Below are positions 11,171 through 20,765 of a stretch of 64,000 bases of DNA, piece by piece. The DNA comes from Mesorhabditis belari. Taxonomy: Eukaryota > Nematoda > Chromadorea > Rhabditida > Rhabditidae. The stretch is from contig CAUEEP010000887.1 of the NCBI GenBank assembly GCA_958450365.1, positions 62,001 to 126,000 of the forward strand. Direction: 5' to 3'. The notes below the pieces were generated by a model that worked only from the letters and a program-made list of their open reading frames with translations, was not told where the DNA came from and made no database searches. How positions within the stretch are numbered: position 1 is the first letter of the stretch; each line of letters starts with the position of its first letter. A program made the translations under genes and the position numbers.

Positions 11171-13767
11171 ATGGGCTACAAATTGTATTACTTTAACGGT
11201 CGTGGTGTTGCCGAGCCAGCTCGTCAACTCTTCAAATTGGCTGGCAAAGAATTCGAGGATATTCGATATGATAAGGACACATGGCCAACACATAAAGCTG
11301 GTCAGTTTTCATGGAAATTTAGAAAAAAAACTACTACAATGAACAGAAGAGCGAATACATTTTATTTACACGAATTTGGTACAAAACCTTCAAGATCAAG
11401 ATAGAAAATCAAGAATTTTGTCCATTTCAGAAATGCCATTCGGTCAAATGCCCGTTCTGGAGGTTGGCGGTCAAAAGATCGCTCAATCCGGCGCGATTTT
11501 CCGCTACTTGGCTCGGGAATTCGGTGAGTCATCAAAGGATATTTAAAGCATAAAGAGTTGAACTGTGAACTCGAACCGAAGAACCCTTGCTTTGTATTCA
11601 AGCTCACTTCGACTCGGCTACCACAACACTATTCAATACCTAGGGAAGCTGCTTATCAACTAACGACTTGACTTTCGAAATTCCTAACAAAACTTTACTT
11701 GCTTATAACTTTTGACAGAGTGCTCCATAGGAGAAACGAAAAGCCGATTCGGAATCAGCGTAAAATTCTGCGTTGAATAGTGTATGACTCAGATCACTCA
11801 CCAAGAAAGGAAGAAAGAGAAAGAAAGAGAAAGAAAGAGTTCGTCTCGTTGCCCTGCCTGCCTTGCCTTACCCTGCCTTCCCTGCCTGCCCTACCTCGCC
11901 GATTTCACACTTAAACTTTACCGTTTCTACGAAATTAGCATTTGACCCCAACTTGTCTACTGTTTTAAACGAGCACTAGTTATCTTAGAGAACAAAATTC
12001 GATTCTAGGTTTCTACGGCAAGACAAATGTCGATCATGCTCTCGTCGATTCATTCTTCGAGTTGTACAAAGATTACACGAACGAGTCCCGTAACTTCTTC
12101 TACATTGCCCGTGGAATGCGCGAAGGAAACAAGGTGGGTTTTTGGAAGAGAATCAAATAATCGAATCAGCATATTTCTTTAGCAATATTCAGTGATTAAC
12201 CGTAAGCTTTTAAGCGCTAAACGAAACAAAACTAGCTTTAGTTTATCGATGAGTACATTAAATCCATCTAGAGTCCATCAATCCATCTAGAGTCCATCAA
12301 AATCCATCTCGAGTCCATTCAATCCATCTAGAGTCCATTCAATCCATCTAGAGTCCATCAAAATCCATCTCGAGTCCATTCAATCCATCTAGAGTCCATC
12401 AAAATCCATCTCGAGTCCATTAAATCCATCTAGAGTCCATTCAATCCATCTAGAGTCCATTCAATCCATCTAGAGTCCATCAAAATCCATCTCGAGTCCA
12501 TTCAATCCATCTAGAGTCCACAAAATCCATCTCGAGTCCAAAACCATCAGAGTCCACAAAATCCATCTCGAGTCCATTAAATCCACGAGTCCATCAATCC
12601 ATCGAGTCCATTCAATCCATCGAGTCCATTCAATCCATCTAGAGTCCATCAAAATCCATCTCGAGTCCATTAAATCCATCTAGAGTCCATTCAATCCATC
12701 TAGAGTCCATTCAATCCATCTAGAGTCCATTCAATCCATCTAGAGTCCATCAAAATCCATCTCGAGTCCATTCAATCCATCTAGAGTCCATCAAAATCCA
12801 TCTAGAGTCCATTAAATCCATCTAAAGTCCATTCAATCCATCTAGAGTTCATTAAATCCATTAAATCCATTAATTCCTTAATTCCTTAATTCCTTAAATC
12901 CTTAAATCCATTAAAACTAGATTAATATAATAACTAAAGAAAAATGGATAAAAAACAAGAATTCTAGATGTTTAGTCGATTGATCGTTACAATAAAGTCA
13001 CTTTTTTGACTTTATTTTCTTTGTTTCCTGATAAGCTAGCTCTTCTAAAATAAAACAAAACTAAGATAAAGAGAAATTCTTCAGAAAGCTTGAAATTCAC
13101 TTCTCATTTCAGGAAGAAGCCCACGAAAAAGAGTTCGTCCCGGCAAGAGACAAATTCTTCGGCGCCATTGAGAAGCAATTGAAGCACAACAAGAGCGGTT
13201 TCTTGGTGAGTGAAAGATCAAGTCAAATATTGATATTTTAGATATAATATCTAGAATAAAAACTCTTCTATTTTCACTTACAGGTCGGTGACTCGGTCAC
13301 CTATGTGGACATTCAAGTGGCCGATCACTTGCACTCGCTCTTGGCTGTCTCCGCCCACGAGCTTGACGCTTTCCCTGAGGTTTATAAGATGAAAATATGA
13401 TGTGAAAACGTAGATAACCAATTGTTAATGATAATAAAATAATAAAAAGCTATTAAATGATGTAGATAGATATAGTTTTTATCGAAAAAAGACCAGGGAG
13501 TTGACTACAAGAGTTGACAAGAAAAGTTGGCTACAAAAGTTCTAAACAAGAGCTCCAAACAATTGTTTTAGCTTAAGTTTAGCTTTAAGTCTATCAGTTT
13601 TTCATTGTAGAAATTTAAAATCTCAATAGAATCTTTGATTTTTACAAAGATTAGAGTGAATTTTGATGAATTTCCAAATCTTTCAGGTGCTTAAGTTGAA
13701 GGAGAAAGTCGAGCATCTCCCAGCGATCACAAAATGGCTCAAAGAGAGACCGGCATCCGATTTCTAA
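11171..13767 (+). CDS. Glutathione S-transferase, nematode sigma-like class
   Basis: Six exons with matching phases: 11171-11300, 11431-11523, 12009-12133, 13113-13205, 13284-13379, 13687-13767 (205 aa). The N-terminal thioredoxin-fold domain has the catalytic Tyr region ([12 protein letters not shown], likely Tyr7), the cis-Pro loop (FGQMPVLEV) and the glutathione-binding [10 protein letters not shown] motif. The helical C-terminal half includes [18 protein letters not shown], the usual N-capping and hydrophobic-staple region. By family, it is a cytosolic homodimeric enzyme that conjugates glutathione to electrophiles or reduces peroxides. It ends KERPASDF, with AATAAA 50 bp past the stop. 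Intron 3 is swollen by a minisatellite. All key residues look intact. Confidence 0.95.
11524..12008. other. GST intron 2 with dispersed-repeat fragment
   Basis: Contains CCGATTCGGAATCAGCGT..TTCTGCGTTGAAT (about 11740-11785), the same dispersed motif found at about 8655 and 22675. A GAAAGA-rich and a CCTGC-rich low-complexity stretch (about 11805-11900) follow. Confidence 0.6.
12258..12905. repeat. Minisatellite in GST intron 3, 20-21 bp unit
   Basis: About 28 copies of AATCCATCTAGAGTCCATTC, alternating with a variant that has AAAATCCATCTCGAG. It ends in a degenerate ATTCCTTA/AAATCC run. The intron is about 980 bp, mostly because of this array. Confidence 0.95.
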
Positions 13768-13816
13768 AGGGATTTCGTTGAGTGAAACTGAATTTTTGTT
13801 TTTTTTGTGCAATTTG

Positions 13817-13822
13817 AATAAA
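13817..13822 (+). terminator. Poly(A) signal of the GST gene
   Basis: AATAAA 50 bp after the stop codon, in the usual nematode range. Confidence 0.7.
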
Positions 13823-14126
13823 GTGAATTCTCAAGTGCAGGAAAAACGAAAGAAAACTCATCACTTGAGAGTTGGGTTGTTCTGGAGGCACTGGAGGGAA
13901 ATTTTTCGTTGCAAAACTTCGGACACCTTTGGCTTTGGCTAATTTGACTACTTTGGCTCTGGCTACAAGCCAACATTCGGCGAATTTTGAGACTTTTTGA
14001 AAGACTTTTTGAATTTTGAGACTTTTGAAAAAAACCCATATGGAAACTGATGAAACTTTAAAAAAACTTTAAAAAAAACTTTCCAAAACCTTCTACAAAC
14101 TCAGAGATAACCAGAGATAAGAGATT

Positions 14127-14132
14127 TTTATT
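14127..14132 (-). terminator. Poly(A) signal of the C-type lectin gene
   Basis: AATAAA on the minus strand (TTTATT on plus), about 22 bp past the lectin stop. The GST and lectin genes are convergent, with only about 390 bp between stop codons. Confidence 0.65.
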
Positions 14133-14153
14133 AAAGATACATTTTTTGAAAGA

Positions 14154-15820
14154 TCAAGACGCCTTTTTCTTGCAAATTGATCTGATTTTTCGAGTTTCTT
14201 TGTTGTTGTTCCATTGCCCGCCTGGGTTCCACATCTGGAAATGGGTTTTAGTAGTAATTTGGTGTTGTTTTGGAGTCTAGAAGGTGATCTAATTGTTTTT
14301 TATTTCTGCTGGTTACTTTGATTCTAAAAGATAGTACAGAAAAGTACAGAATACTCTACTTAGGGTACAGTAGAATTGTACAATAGAAATAGTACAGAAT
14401 ACTCTACTTAGAGTACAGTAGAATTGTACAGTAGAAATAGTACAGAATACTCTACTTAGAGTACAGTAGAATTGTACAGTAGAAATAGTACAGAATACTC
14501 TGCTTAGAGTACAGTAGAATTGTCTAAAGATTTTCTATTTGTTGGCTTTATAAAGGATCTAATCTATCTAATCTATCTAATATATCTAATCTAAAGATCT
14601 AAAATATCTAAAGATTTAAAAGAAGAATATTGGGAAAGAATTACGGTAGTTTTTAAAACGATTTCTAAAAAGTTACCTAAACAAAGCTATCAAGCTACAA
14701 GCTTCAATCTACAACCTACAAGAACCTGCAGATAGTAAAATGCTGTTGGTAAAGTGCTTATATACATTTTTATACATTTTTGTAAATTTCTACATGTACA
14801 TGTACAGAATGACATCCAGGATTGAGACTGTGACGAAATTTGGGGCACTTTTTAGAAAACACAGCTCTAATAGCCGCTCAACTCGAACACCCCAAAAACC
14901 AAATTCAAAAAATTCCCTTAAATCAGAAGTCTTTTGACTCCAAAATACTTTCTGATATCCAGATCGAACATTTTCGATGAGATTTCAAAATTTCAATTAA
15001 GTTAATCCAAAAAAAATGAAAGGATAAAGTTTAAACATTGATTCCAAGAGAAAAATCCACACCGGACAATACAATAGTTTCTCTTTAGACAACTATAATA
15101 TTAGAATTTTAGTAATCTAAAGTTAGCACAATGTAAATCCTCTCAATTCCTCAATTCCTCCATTCCCCTTCACCTCTGCATGATTCTCAATCCCATGATT
15201 CTCGTTCGGTTCTCCGGCCTTCCAATTCGTGTACATTGTATCGCTTTCATCGGACCAAGCCCATTCGTCGTCGAGAAGCTGAAAATACTGCTGAATGCTT
15301 CGGTTTTGAATCAATTTATGTATCAGATGGCAATCTTTTCTAAAAATCTCTCTCAAAACGAATATTTCAAACAAAACCTGTAACCCAATCCATCCATCGA
15401 TTTGCCCCTCGCCAAGGATCACTAAAAAACTCTGTAATCTCTGAAATAAAAATTTCTGTAATCTCTGAAATAAAAATCTCTGTAATCTCTGAAATTTCAG
15501 AAATTACAGAGCAAACACGCAAACACAGCAAACCTTTAAGCTTTAAAAAGCTCTCTGTTTTTGTAACCCACACTCAACAAAATCATTCTCCTCATCCGTG
15601 TGAATCGATACGAGATGAGCATTTTCCTGTACACAACTCTTTTCTGATGTTGTCCAATTTGTTCTCTTCTTGTTAACCTAGAAAAAGTTTGTTAAGATCT
15701 GAAAAATCTAAAACTTCTGTATAATTTAAAATTTAAATTAAACCATGCAATTAAATATAAATCTATGATAAAAAGGCAATCTCTTTCTGAATCCATAAGC
15801 TACTAGATATAAAAGAGAAG

Positions 15821-15880
<60 letters not shown>

Positions 15881-17877
15881 ACACTCTCGATCTCGGCTCC
15901 CTGTGAACCGATTTCGACAAACTTTTTTTTGATCGATAGGGAATTAAAAATAAATAGGTACATACCTTTTGATCAAAACACGTTTTTCATCAAAAACCCG
16001 TACAAAAATCAGAAAAACCACTTAGCCACGTCCCTTTTACCTTCGGCGGCGCTTCGGCGGGGTGGCCGAGGTGATTAGCGTCCCGTCTACAAAACGACTG
16101 CCTCAAGGGGGTATCGGGTTCGTTTCCCGTCCGCTCCAAACTTTTTTTGCTTTTCTGGCAATGTTTTCTGGCATGGAGTTGAAGTGTTGTTGCTTTTGCT
16201 TAACTAGGGACACTCTCGAACTCGACACCTAGTTTCGCCTCGAGACATAGCTTATTTTGTTCAATTTTTTGCGCTGATCCCGAATATGTGGTTCGTTTTT
16301 GTGTAAATGTGGGTGGAAATCGGTCAAAAATCGTCTGAATTGTGAAGTTTCTTTTAATGGATCGTAATTACTTGAGACAAAACTGGACTTTACAATCATT
16401 TTTCAAATAACCAAAATCCTTGACCGGAAACGGATTCGAACCAGAACTGAAAAAGTTTCCGCGCTAGCCACTACGCTTCGAACTCACACCGAAATGAGTG
16501 AAAAGGAAGCATTTCAAGGAGCGGAAATTCAGTGTTCCACAAATCCGAGAAAAGCTGTCAAAATTAATTGACTTTGAGGCGATTTTTGACCGATTTTCAC
16601 CCACATTTACACAAAAACGAACCACATATTCAGAATCAGCGCAAAAAAATTGAACAAAATGAGCTATGTCTCGAGGCGAAACTAGGTGTCGAGTTTGAGA
16701 ATGTCTCTAGTTAAATCTCATGTTTCCTTTTTTCTCAACGATTTTGAGCCCTATCTACAGCATACCCAAAACTTGAAAAGTTTCTATGAATTTTGTGAAT
16801 CTAAACAAATTTAACTAACCCAATAACAATTTCCCTGGAAAAACTTCCAATTCTTTTCGCATTTTTCCGGCGGAAACTTCTCGGTGCTCAAAATTTGATA
16901 AGATTTTGCAAAAAAATTAACTTACATAATTCGTTTAAAGTCTTCAACTTGAGATTCGATATGATATCTAGAAATAGAAAACAAATGAATTTCAACAATG
17001 AATTTCAATTATAAATGCAAAATTTAAAGAGTCAATTGTTCATATTGGGTTGGTGAATTGAAAACTGCCGGACTTTGAACTAAAATTTCATCAACATAAA
17101 ACCATCAATCCATTCCAAATAATTTCTATTATTATTGACGACTTCTACCCATTTTACAGGCAATTTGCGGATTCCTCTTTCCTTGTAGGATTTTGGTTTT
17201 GAATCGAAAAACTCTGTATTCGTTCTGTTTCTCTCTAAATATAGTTCCTTTTCTCTCTAGATATAGTTCATTAACGTTCACTGTATTAACAGTCGTCTTG
17301 CTATCCAGTAACTCCCAGTATAAGTGTGTGAGACAAGTGTGAGACTCAAAAATGGAGGACTGGAGATGTCCCAATGTCCCAGTTTGAGCACTTTCTTCAA
17401 AAGAAACCCATTTTGGCGTCAATAGAAAAGTTGTAGAGAATCAAAAATTAGGCTTATAGCCAGATTTCCAAAAAGATACACTTAGTAGTTTCGCTTAAAA
17501 TGCAAGTTTTGTGAAAGTTTCGTAAATTTGGCATTTATTGAAAACCAGTTTTTGAATCGTTCTGAAAATGTGGATATAAGCTTAATTTTTGATTCTCTAC
17601 AACTTTTCCATTCAGACCAAAATGGGTTTCTTTTGAAGAAAGTGCTCAAACTGTCACATATGACAATAGCCGGCAGTTTTCAATTCACCAACCCAATACT
17701 TACATTTTGTAAACGATGAAAATGACAAAGATCAATGATGGAATGACAGCGAAAAGGATTTGCTTTCTTTTTTGCGCGTCCGGAAGTTGGCTAAACTCTT
17801 GTTTTAGTGATTTATAGATCGTACGGTTAAAAAAAGGGTTACCTGCTGAAAAACTCTGAAATCTCCATTAATTCCAT
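14154..17877 (-). CDS. Type II membrane C-type lectin-like protein
   Basis: Eight exons, high to low: 17843-17877, 17704-17790, 16926-16967, 16820-16886, 15572-15677, 15378-15421, 15174-15278, 14154-14234. All phases join (188 aa). A short cytosolic N-terminus is followed by a hydrophobic anchor (about 23-39, FAVIPSLIFVIFIVY) and a stalk. The lectin domain starts at Cys64: CEKNW..GNCYW, HLVSIHTDEENDFV, GWIGLQ, WAWSDES and GEPNE (residues 149-153), ending SICKKKAS. The EPN motif is kept. The inner disulfide pair seen in canonical domains is missing: ENHAE has His160 in place of Cys, and no Cys follows the WNN motif (170-172), which replaces WND. By family it is a surface or secreted sugar or ligand binder; here Ca2+-dependent sugar binding is doubtful. 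Introns host a mariner, a foldback and a SINE. Confidence 0.88.
14333..14523. repeat. Intronic repeat, about 60 bp unit
   Basis: Four copies of a unit with AGTACAGAATACTCTACTTA, GAGTACAGTAGAATTGTACA and a GTAGAAAT joint, in the last intron of the lectin gene. The unit is itself partly palindromic (GTACAG/CTGTAC-like). Confidence 0.85.
15780..16140. mobile_element. SINE-like element with (TGTC)n, copy B
   Basis: Shares TTTCTGAATCCATA..CTACTAGATATA, a (TGTC)12-type run (15832-15880) and the body CTC..GGCTCCCTGTGAACCGATTT with copies A and C. A tRNA-like sequence on plus (about 16057-16135; GTGGCCGAGGTGATTAG and GGGTTCGTTTCCC) follows. Its orientation differs from copies A and C, so this may be a composite. 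It lies in the large fourth intron of the lectin gene. Confidence 0.6.
16201..16713. repeat. Foldback element with tRNA-like centre
   Basis: Arms of about 190 bp: TAACTAGGGACACTCTCGAA.. on the left mirrors ..GAATGTCTCTAGTTA on the right. The centre (about 16430-16500, minus strand) has A-box-like GTGGCTAGCGCGG and B-box-like GGTTCGAATCC, so a tRNA-derived insert was probably caught in the loop. It sits in the same lectin intron. Confidence 0.75.
17045..17696 (-). mobile_element. Degenerate mariner, short copy (652 bp)
   Basis: Exact 27-bp terminal inverted repeats (TTGGGTTGGTGAATTGAAAA..) with a TA target duplication on both sides. It is the same family as 45635-46835. The minus-strand remnant (ELLDSKTTVN.., ..RFKTKILQGKRN) aligns with transposase fragments of the longer copy but lacks the catalytic DDD region. 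The interior holds an inverted repeat with AAACCCATTTTGG..CTACAACTTTTC arms. The right end lies only 7 bp from lectin exon 17704-17790. Confidence 0.85.
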
Positions 17878-18249
17878 TCAAAAAATGTTGAAATATCCTT
17901 GCGTGCTGAATTTTAATCGACAACTATATCGTTATTAGTCGAAATTGTTTGATTAACGCTGTCAATCTATCACTGAAACCTTGTTTATTTTCAGAGTCGT
18001 TCATTTTTTGCGACAGTTCCTCTCTTCTTTACCATTTTCAAGTCAAAAAAAAGGTGATTATAAACAAAATGAGCGCTTCCCGAAAAGGAATTTGTTTTAA
18101 AGTACTCATCAGACTTCAAAATATCTTAAATACAGTTAATTTTTCTCTATTGCTTTGTTAGAGAAACAGTTTTTTTCAAAATAAAGTCAATAAAGTAAAG
18201 AGCTTTTCTGAAGGTTTGGCTTACAGATTTTGCGGATTATTGTAATAAA

Positions 18250-18545
18250 TCAGCGCAAACCCCCACAAAACAACGTTAAAACAGTGCAAAACCGCGCAAA
18301 ACAGCGTTAAAACCGCGCAAAACAGCGTTAAAACAGCGAAAAACAGTGCAAAACCGCGCAAAACAGCGCAAAACAGTGCAAAACCGCGCAAAACAGCGTT
18401 AAATCAGCGCAAAACAACGTTAAAACAGTGCAAAACAGCGTTAAAACCGCGCAAAACAGCGTTAAAACAGCGCAAAACCGGGCAAAACAGCGTTAAAACC
18501 GCGCAAAACCGCGTTAAAACAACGCCGTTCAAAACAGCGCCGTTC
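18250..18545. repeat. Minisatellite, CAAAACAGCGTTAAAAC type
   Basis: Irregular tandem copies of AAAACAGCGTTAAAACCGCGC and shortened forms with AAAACAGTGC. It lies between the lectin gene and the exon-like duplications at 18660-19240. Confidence 0.9.
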
Positions 18546-18659
18546 AAATTACTATTAAAAAGCAAAACAAGCAACTTAGCCACCATGAATATAACAACAC
18601 AAAGCCTGCAAATAATCAATGGGATTTTTGCCCAATGGGCCATTTTAAACAGCAAATTT

Positions 18660-19240
18660 TCGTAGATGTTGACCGTGAATTACTTTTGGTGATTGAGCAG
18701 AATCTGGGGTTAAAGTCAACTTTTGAGATAAAGCCGCTTCAACACGGTATTCCCAACTGCACAACAACGCAACAAAAGAATTTACTAGACTAAAGACATC
18801 CGTGTATGTTTTAGCTTCTTTGCTTGTCAAAGAGGTGTACGCGCATGGAATGGACAGTATTCCCACTAAAATAAAATCATTTACCACGTTAATCAACAAA
18901 TACTCACTTCAACACTAATTACCAAGATCTACAAACCTGCAGGAGCTGCTTAAAATGTCCCAGCAATACGCCAAATCGTCCAAATCAATACTTGATGGTG
19001 GTATGCCCAACTGCTTTACTAAACTAAAGACATCCATGTATGTTTTAGCTTTTTTGCTTGTCAAAAAGGCGAACGCAAGATGATAAACAGATGAACAGAT
19101 GGAATAAACAGATCTTTCCACTAAAATAAAATAATTTACCATGTTAATCAATAAATACTCACTTCGACACCAATAACCAAGATCTGCAAACCTGCAGGAG
19201 CTGCTTAAAATGTCCCATCAATACTCCAAATCGTGTGCTA
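18660..19240. repeat. Tandem duplication of about 260 bp, exon-like
   Basis: Two diverged direct copies share CTAAAGACATCC.TGTATGTTTTAGC, AAAATAA..TTTACCA.GTTAATCAA and AACCTGCAGGAGCTGCTTAAAATGTCCC. On the minus strand both read ILSSSCRF.DLG and EAKTY.DVFSLV-like stretches, so the unit may be an old exon-intron piece. I cannot build a gene from it. Confidence 0.6.
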
Positions 19241-19439
19241 AATCTTTTAGACCAGTTATTATAATTGAAGAAAATATTCAACCTGAAACAACAAATCGAT
19301 TCTCCAGTTTTTATCGAATCATCGAAAGAATTTTATCGCTTCTTTGACTGGTGAAAAGCCGTTTACACAATTGTCGTATCTTAAAACAGCTTTCCTAAAA
19401 TAAAATCTTATCGTTAATTCACAAAAAAACTCACGAAAT

Positions 19440-19980
19440 GTTTTGGTGATTGGAGCTGGCCATTCTTTCTATTTACTTGCGTTTGGCGACGGGCCATTTG
19501 CTGAATTCAATGTTGATTCATTAGCGGCTGAAGATGGCGCGGTGCATTCAAATCACGACTCTTGATGATTTCTTTTGTCATCATACCAGCAATTCGATTC
19601 ATTTTTACTTTGTTTCCATTTCTCATAACTAAAAACGAAAAATCAACATGCAAATGTAAAAAACGACATTATCAGTAGACTAACTTAATAATTATAAACA
19701 TACTTTTACCTCTTTCTTTGGAAAGCATCAAGCATTGTGTTCATTCATCAATTTCATCGTTCCACTTGTTACATCAAGAAACTCTTCCATGACAAACTAA
19801 AAATAAAAGTAGAAGAATATAAAAGTTTAAAAAATATACCGATATAAAAAAGTCGCACCTTTCTTGACCATTTTGTTCTTTTGTTCTTTCGATATTTGAA
19901 TCCATTCTAATCGTATTGAAGAATTCGACTTTTTGCAAAGTTGTCATGTGGTTAACAAAGATTCCTGTAAAAAAAAACAA
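19440..19980 (-). pseudogene. Possible decayed gene, three exon-like blocks
   Basis: Minus-strand blocks bounded by good acceptors: TTTTTTTTACAG before FVNHMTTLQKVEFFNT.., TTTTTAG before a block with MEEFLDVTSGTMKLMNEHN, and TTTTTAG before a block reading MRNGNKVKMNRIAGMMTKEI. The second block stops just after a 7-bp tandem duplication (ATGCTTG), which shifts the frame. The phases of the three blocks do not join. The product is not recognised. It could also be an expressed gene that I have spliced wrongly. Confidence 0.35.
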
Positions 19981-19991
19981 TTAAATTCAAG

Positions 19992-20458
19992 TACCGTAAA
20001 AACCCTAATAGAGCTCTAACAGCCCCCTATATGAGCGTGGCGTAGTCTAAGTTTCCTCTTAAATAAACGCTCATATCTCGACACGAATACGTTTGTTTCT
20101 GCGCGCTTAGGTGTCAAATTAAAGTAGAGAGAATGGGTGATTTTTTGAGATATAACACATATTTTTAACAGTAACCAGTGCTTAGAAAACAATGATTGAA
20201 AATTGGCAAAAAAGAGCCGATTTTCCTCGATTTTCAATCATTGTTTTCTAAGCACTGGTTCATGTTAAAAATATGTGTTATATCTCAAAAAATCACGCAT
20301 CTTTTCTAATTTAATTTGATACTTCAACAAACAAAAATAAACGTACTGGTGTCAAGATATGAGCGTTTGTTTGAGAGTAAACTTAGACTACGCGACGCTC
20401 CTATAGGGAGCGCTCCTATTAGCTTTACGCTTTAACGCTCCTATTAGCTTTTACGGTA
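19992..20458. repeat. Long near-perfect foldback (MITE-like)
   Basis: Starts TACCGTAAAAACCCTAATAG and ends CTATTAGCTTTTACGGTA. Arms of about 220 bp include ATATGAGCG and AACACATATTTTTAACA blocks in mirror order, with a loop of about 30 bp near 20215. No coding potential is seen. Confidence 0.85.
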
Positions 20459-20690
20459 AATTAAATTCAATAAAAAGAATTAAATTCGATAAAAACGACG
20501 ACTTTTTGAAAATTGAGGCTGTTTTGAACGGTGCTGTTTTGATCGGCGCTGTTTTGATGAAACTGTTTTGACTACCCCTCATTACTGCTGATTTCCATGT
20601 TACTGCAGCCAAGTCCCGTTTTAAAAGCGCCTCCTCAAGCCAAGATGATTTAAATGAATTTTCTCCTCGTTTCCTTTAAGTAAAGCACTC

Positions 20691-20696
20691 TTTATT
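20691..20696 (-). terminator. Poly(A) signal of the PH-domain gene
   Basis: AATAAA on the minus strand, about 70 bp after the stop codon at 20766-20768. Confidence 0.6.
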
Positions 20697-20765
20697 CGAT
20701 CACAGATAAACAAAGAAACAAAAAAAATTGAGCCATAAAATTAAATCTTAAATAAAATCGGGAAT

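Noticed and set aside
18404..18655. 83-aa reverse frame (FNAVLRGFNAVL)
   Set aside because: Translation of the AAAACAGCGTTAAAAC minisatellite.
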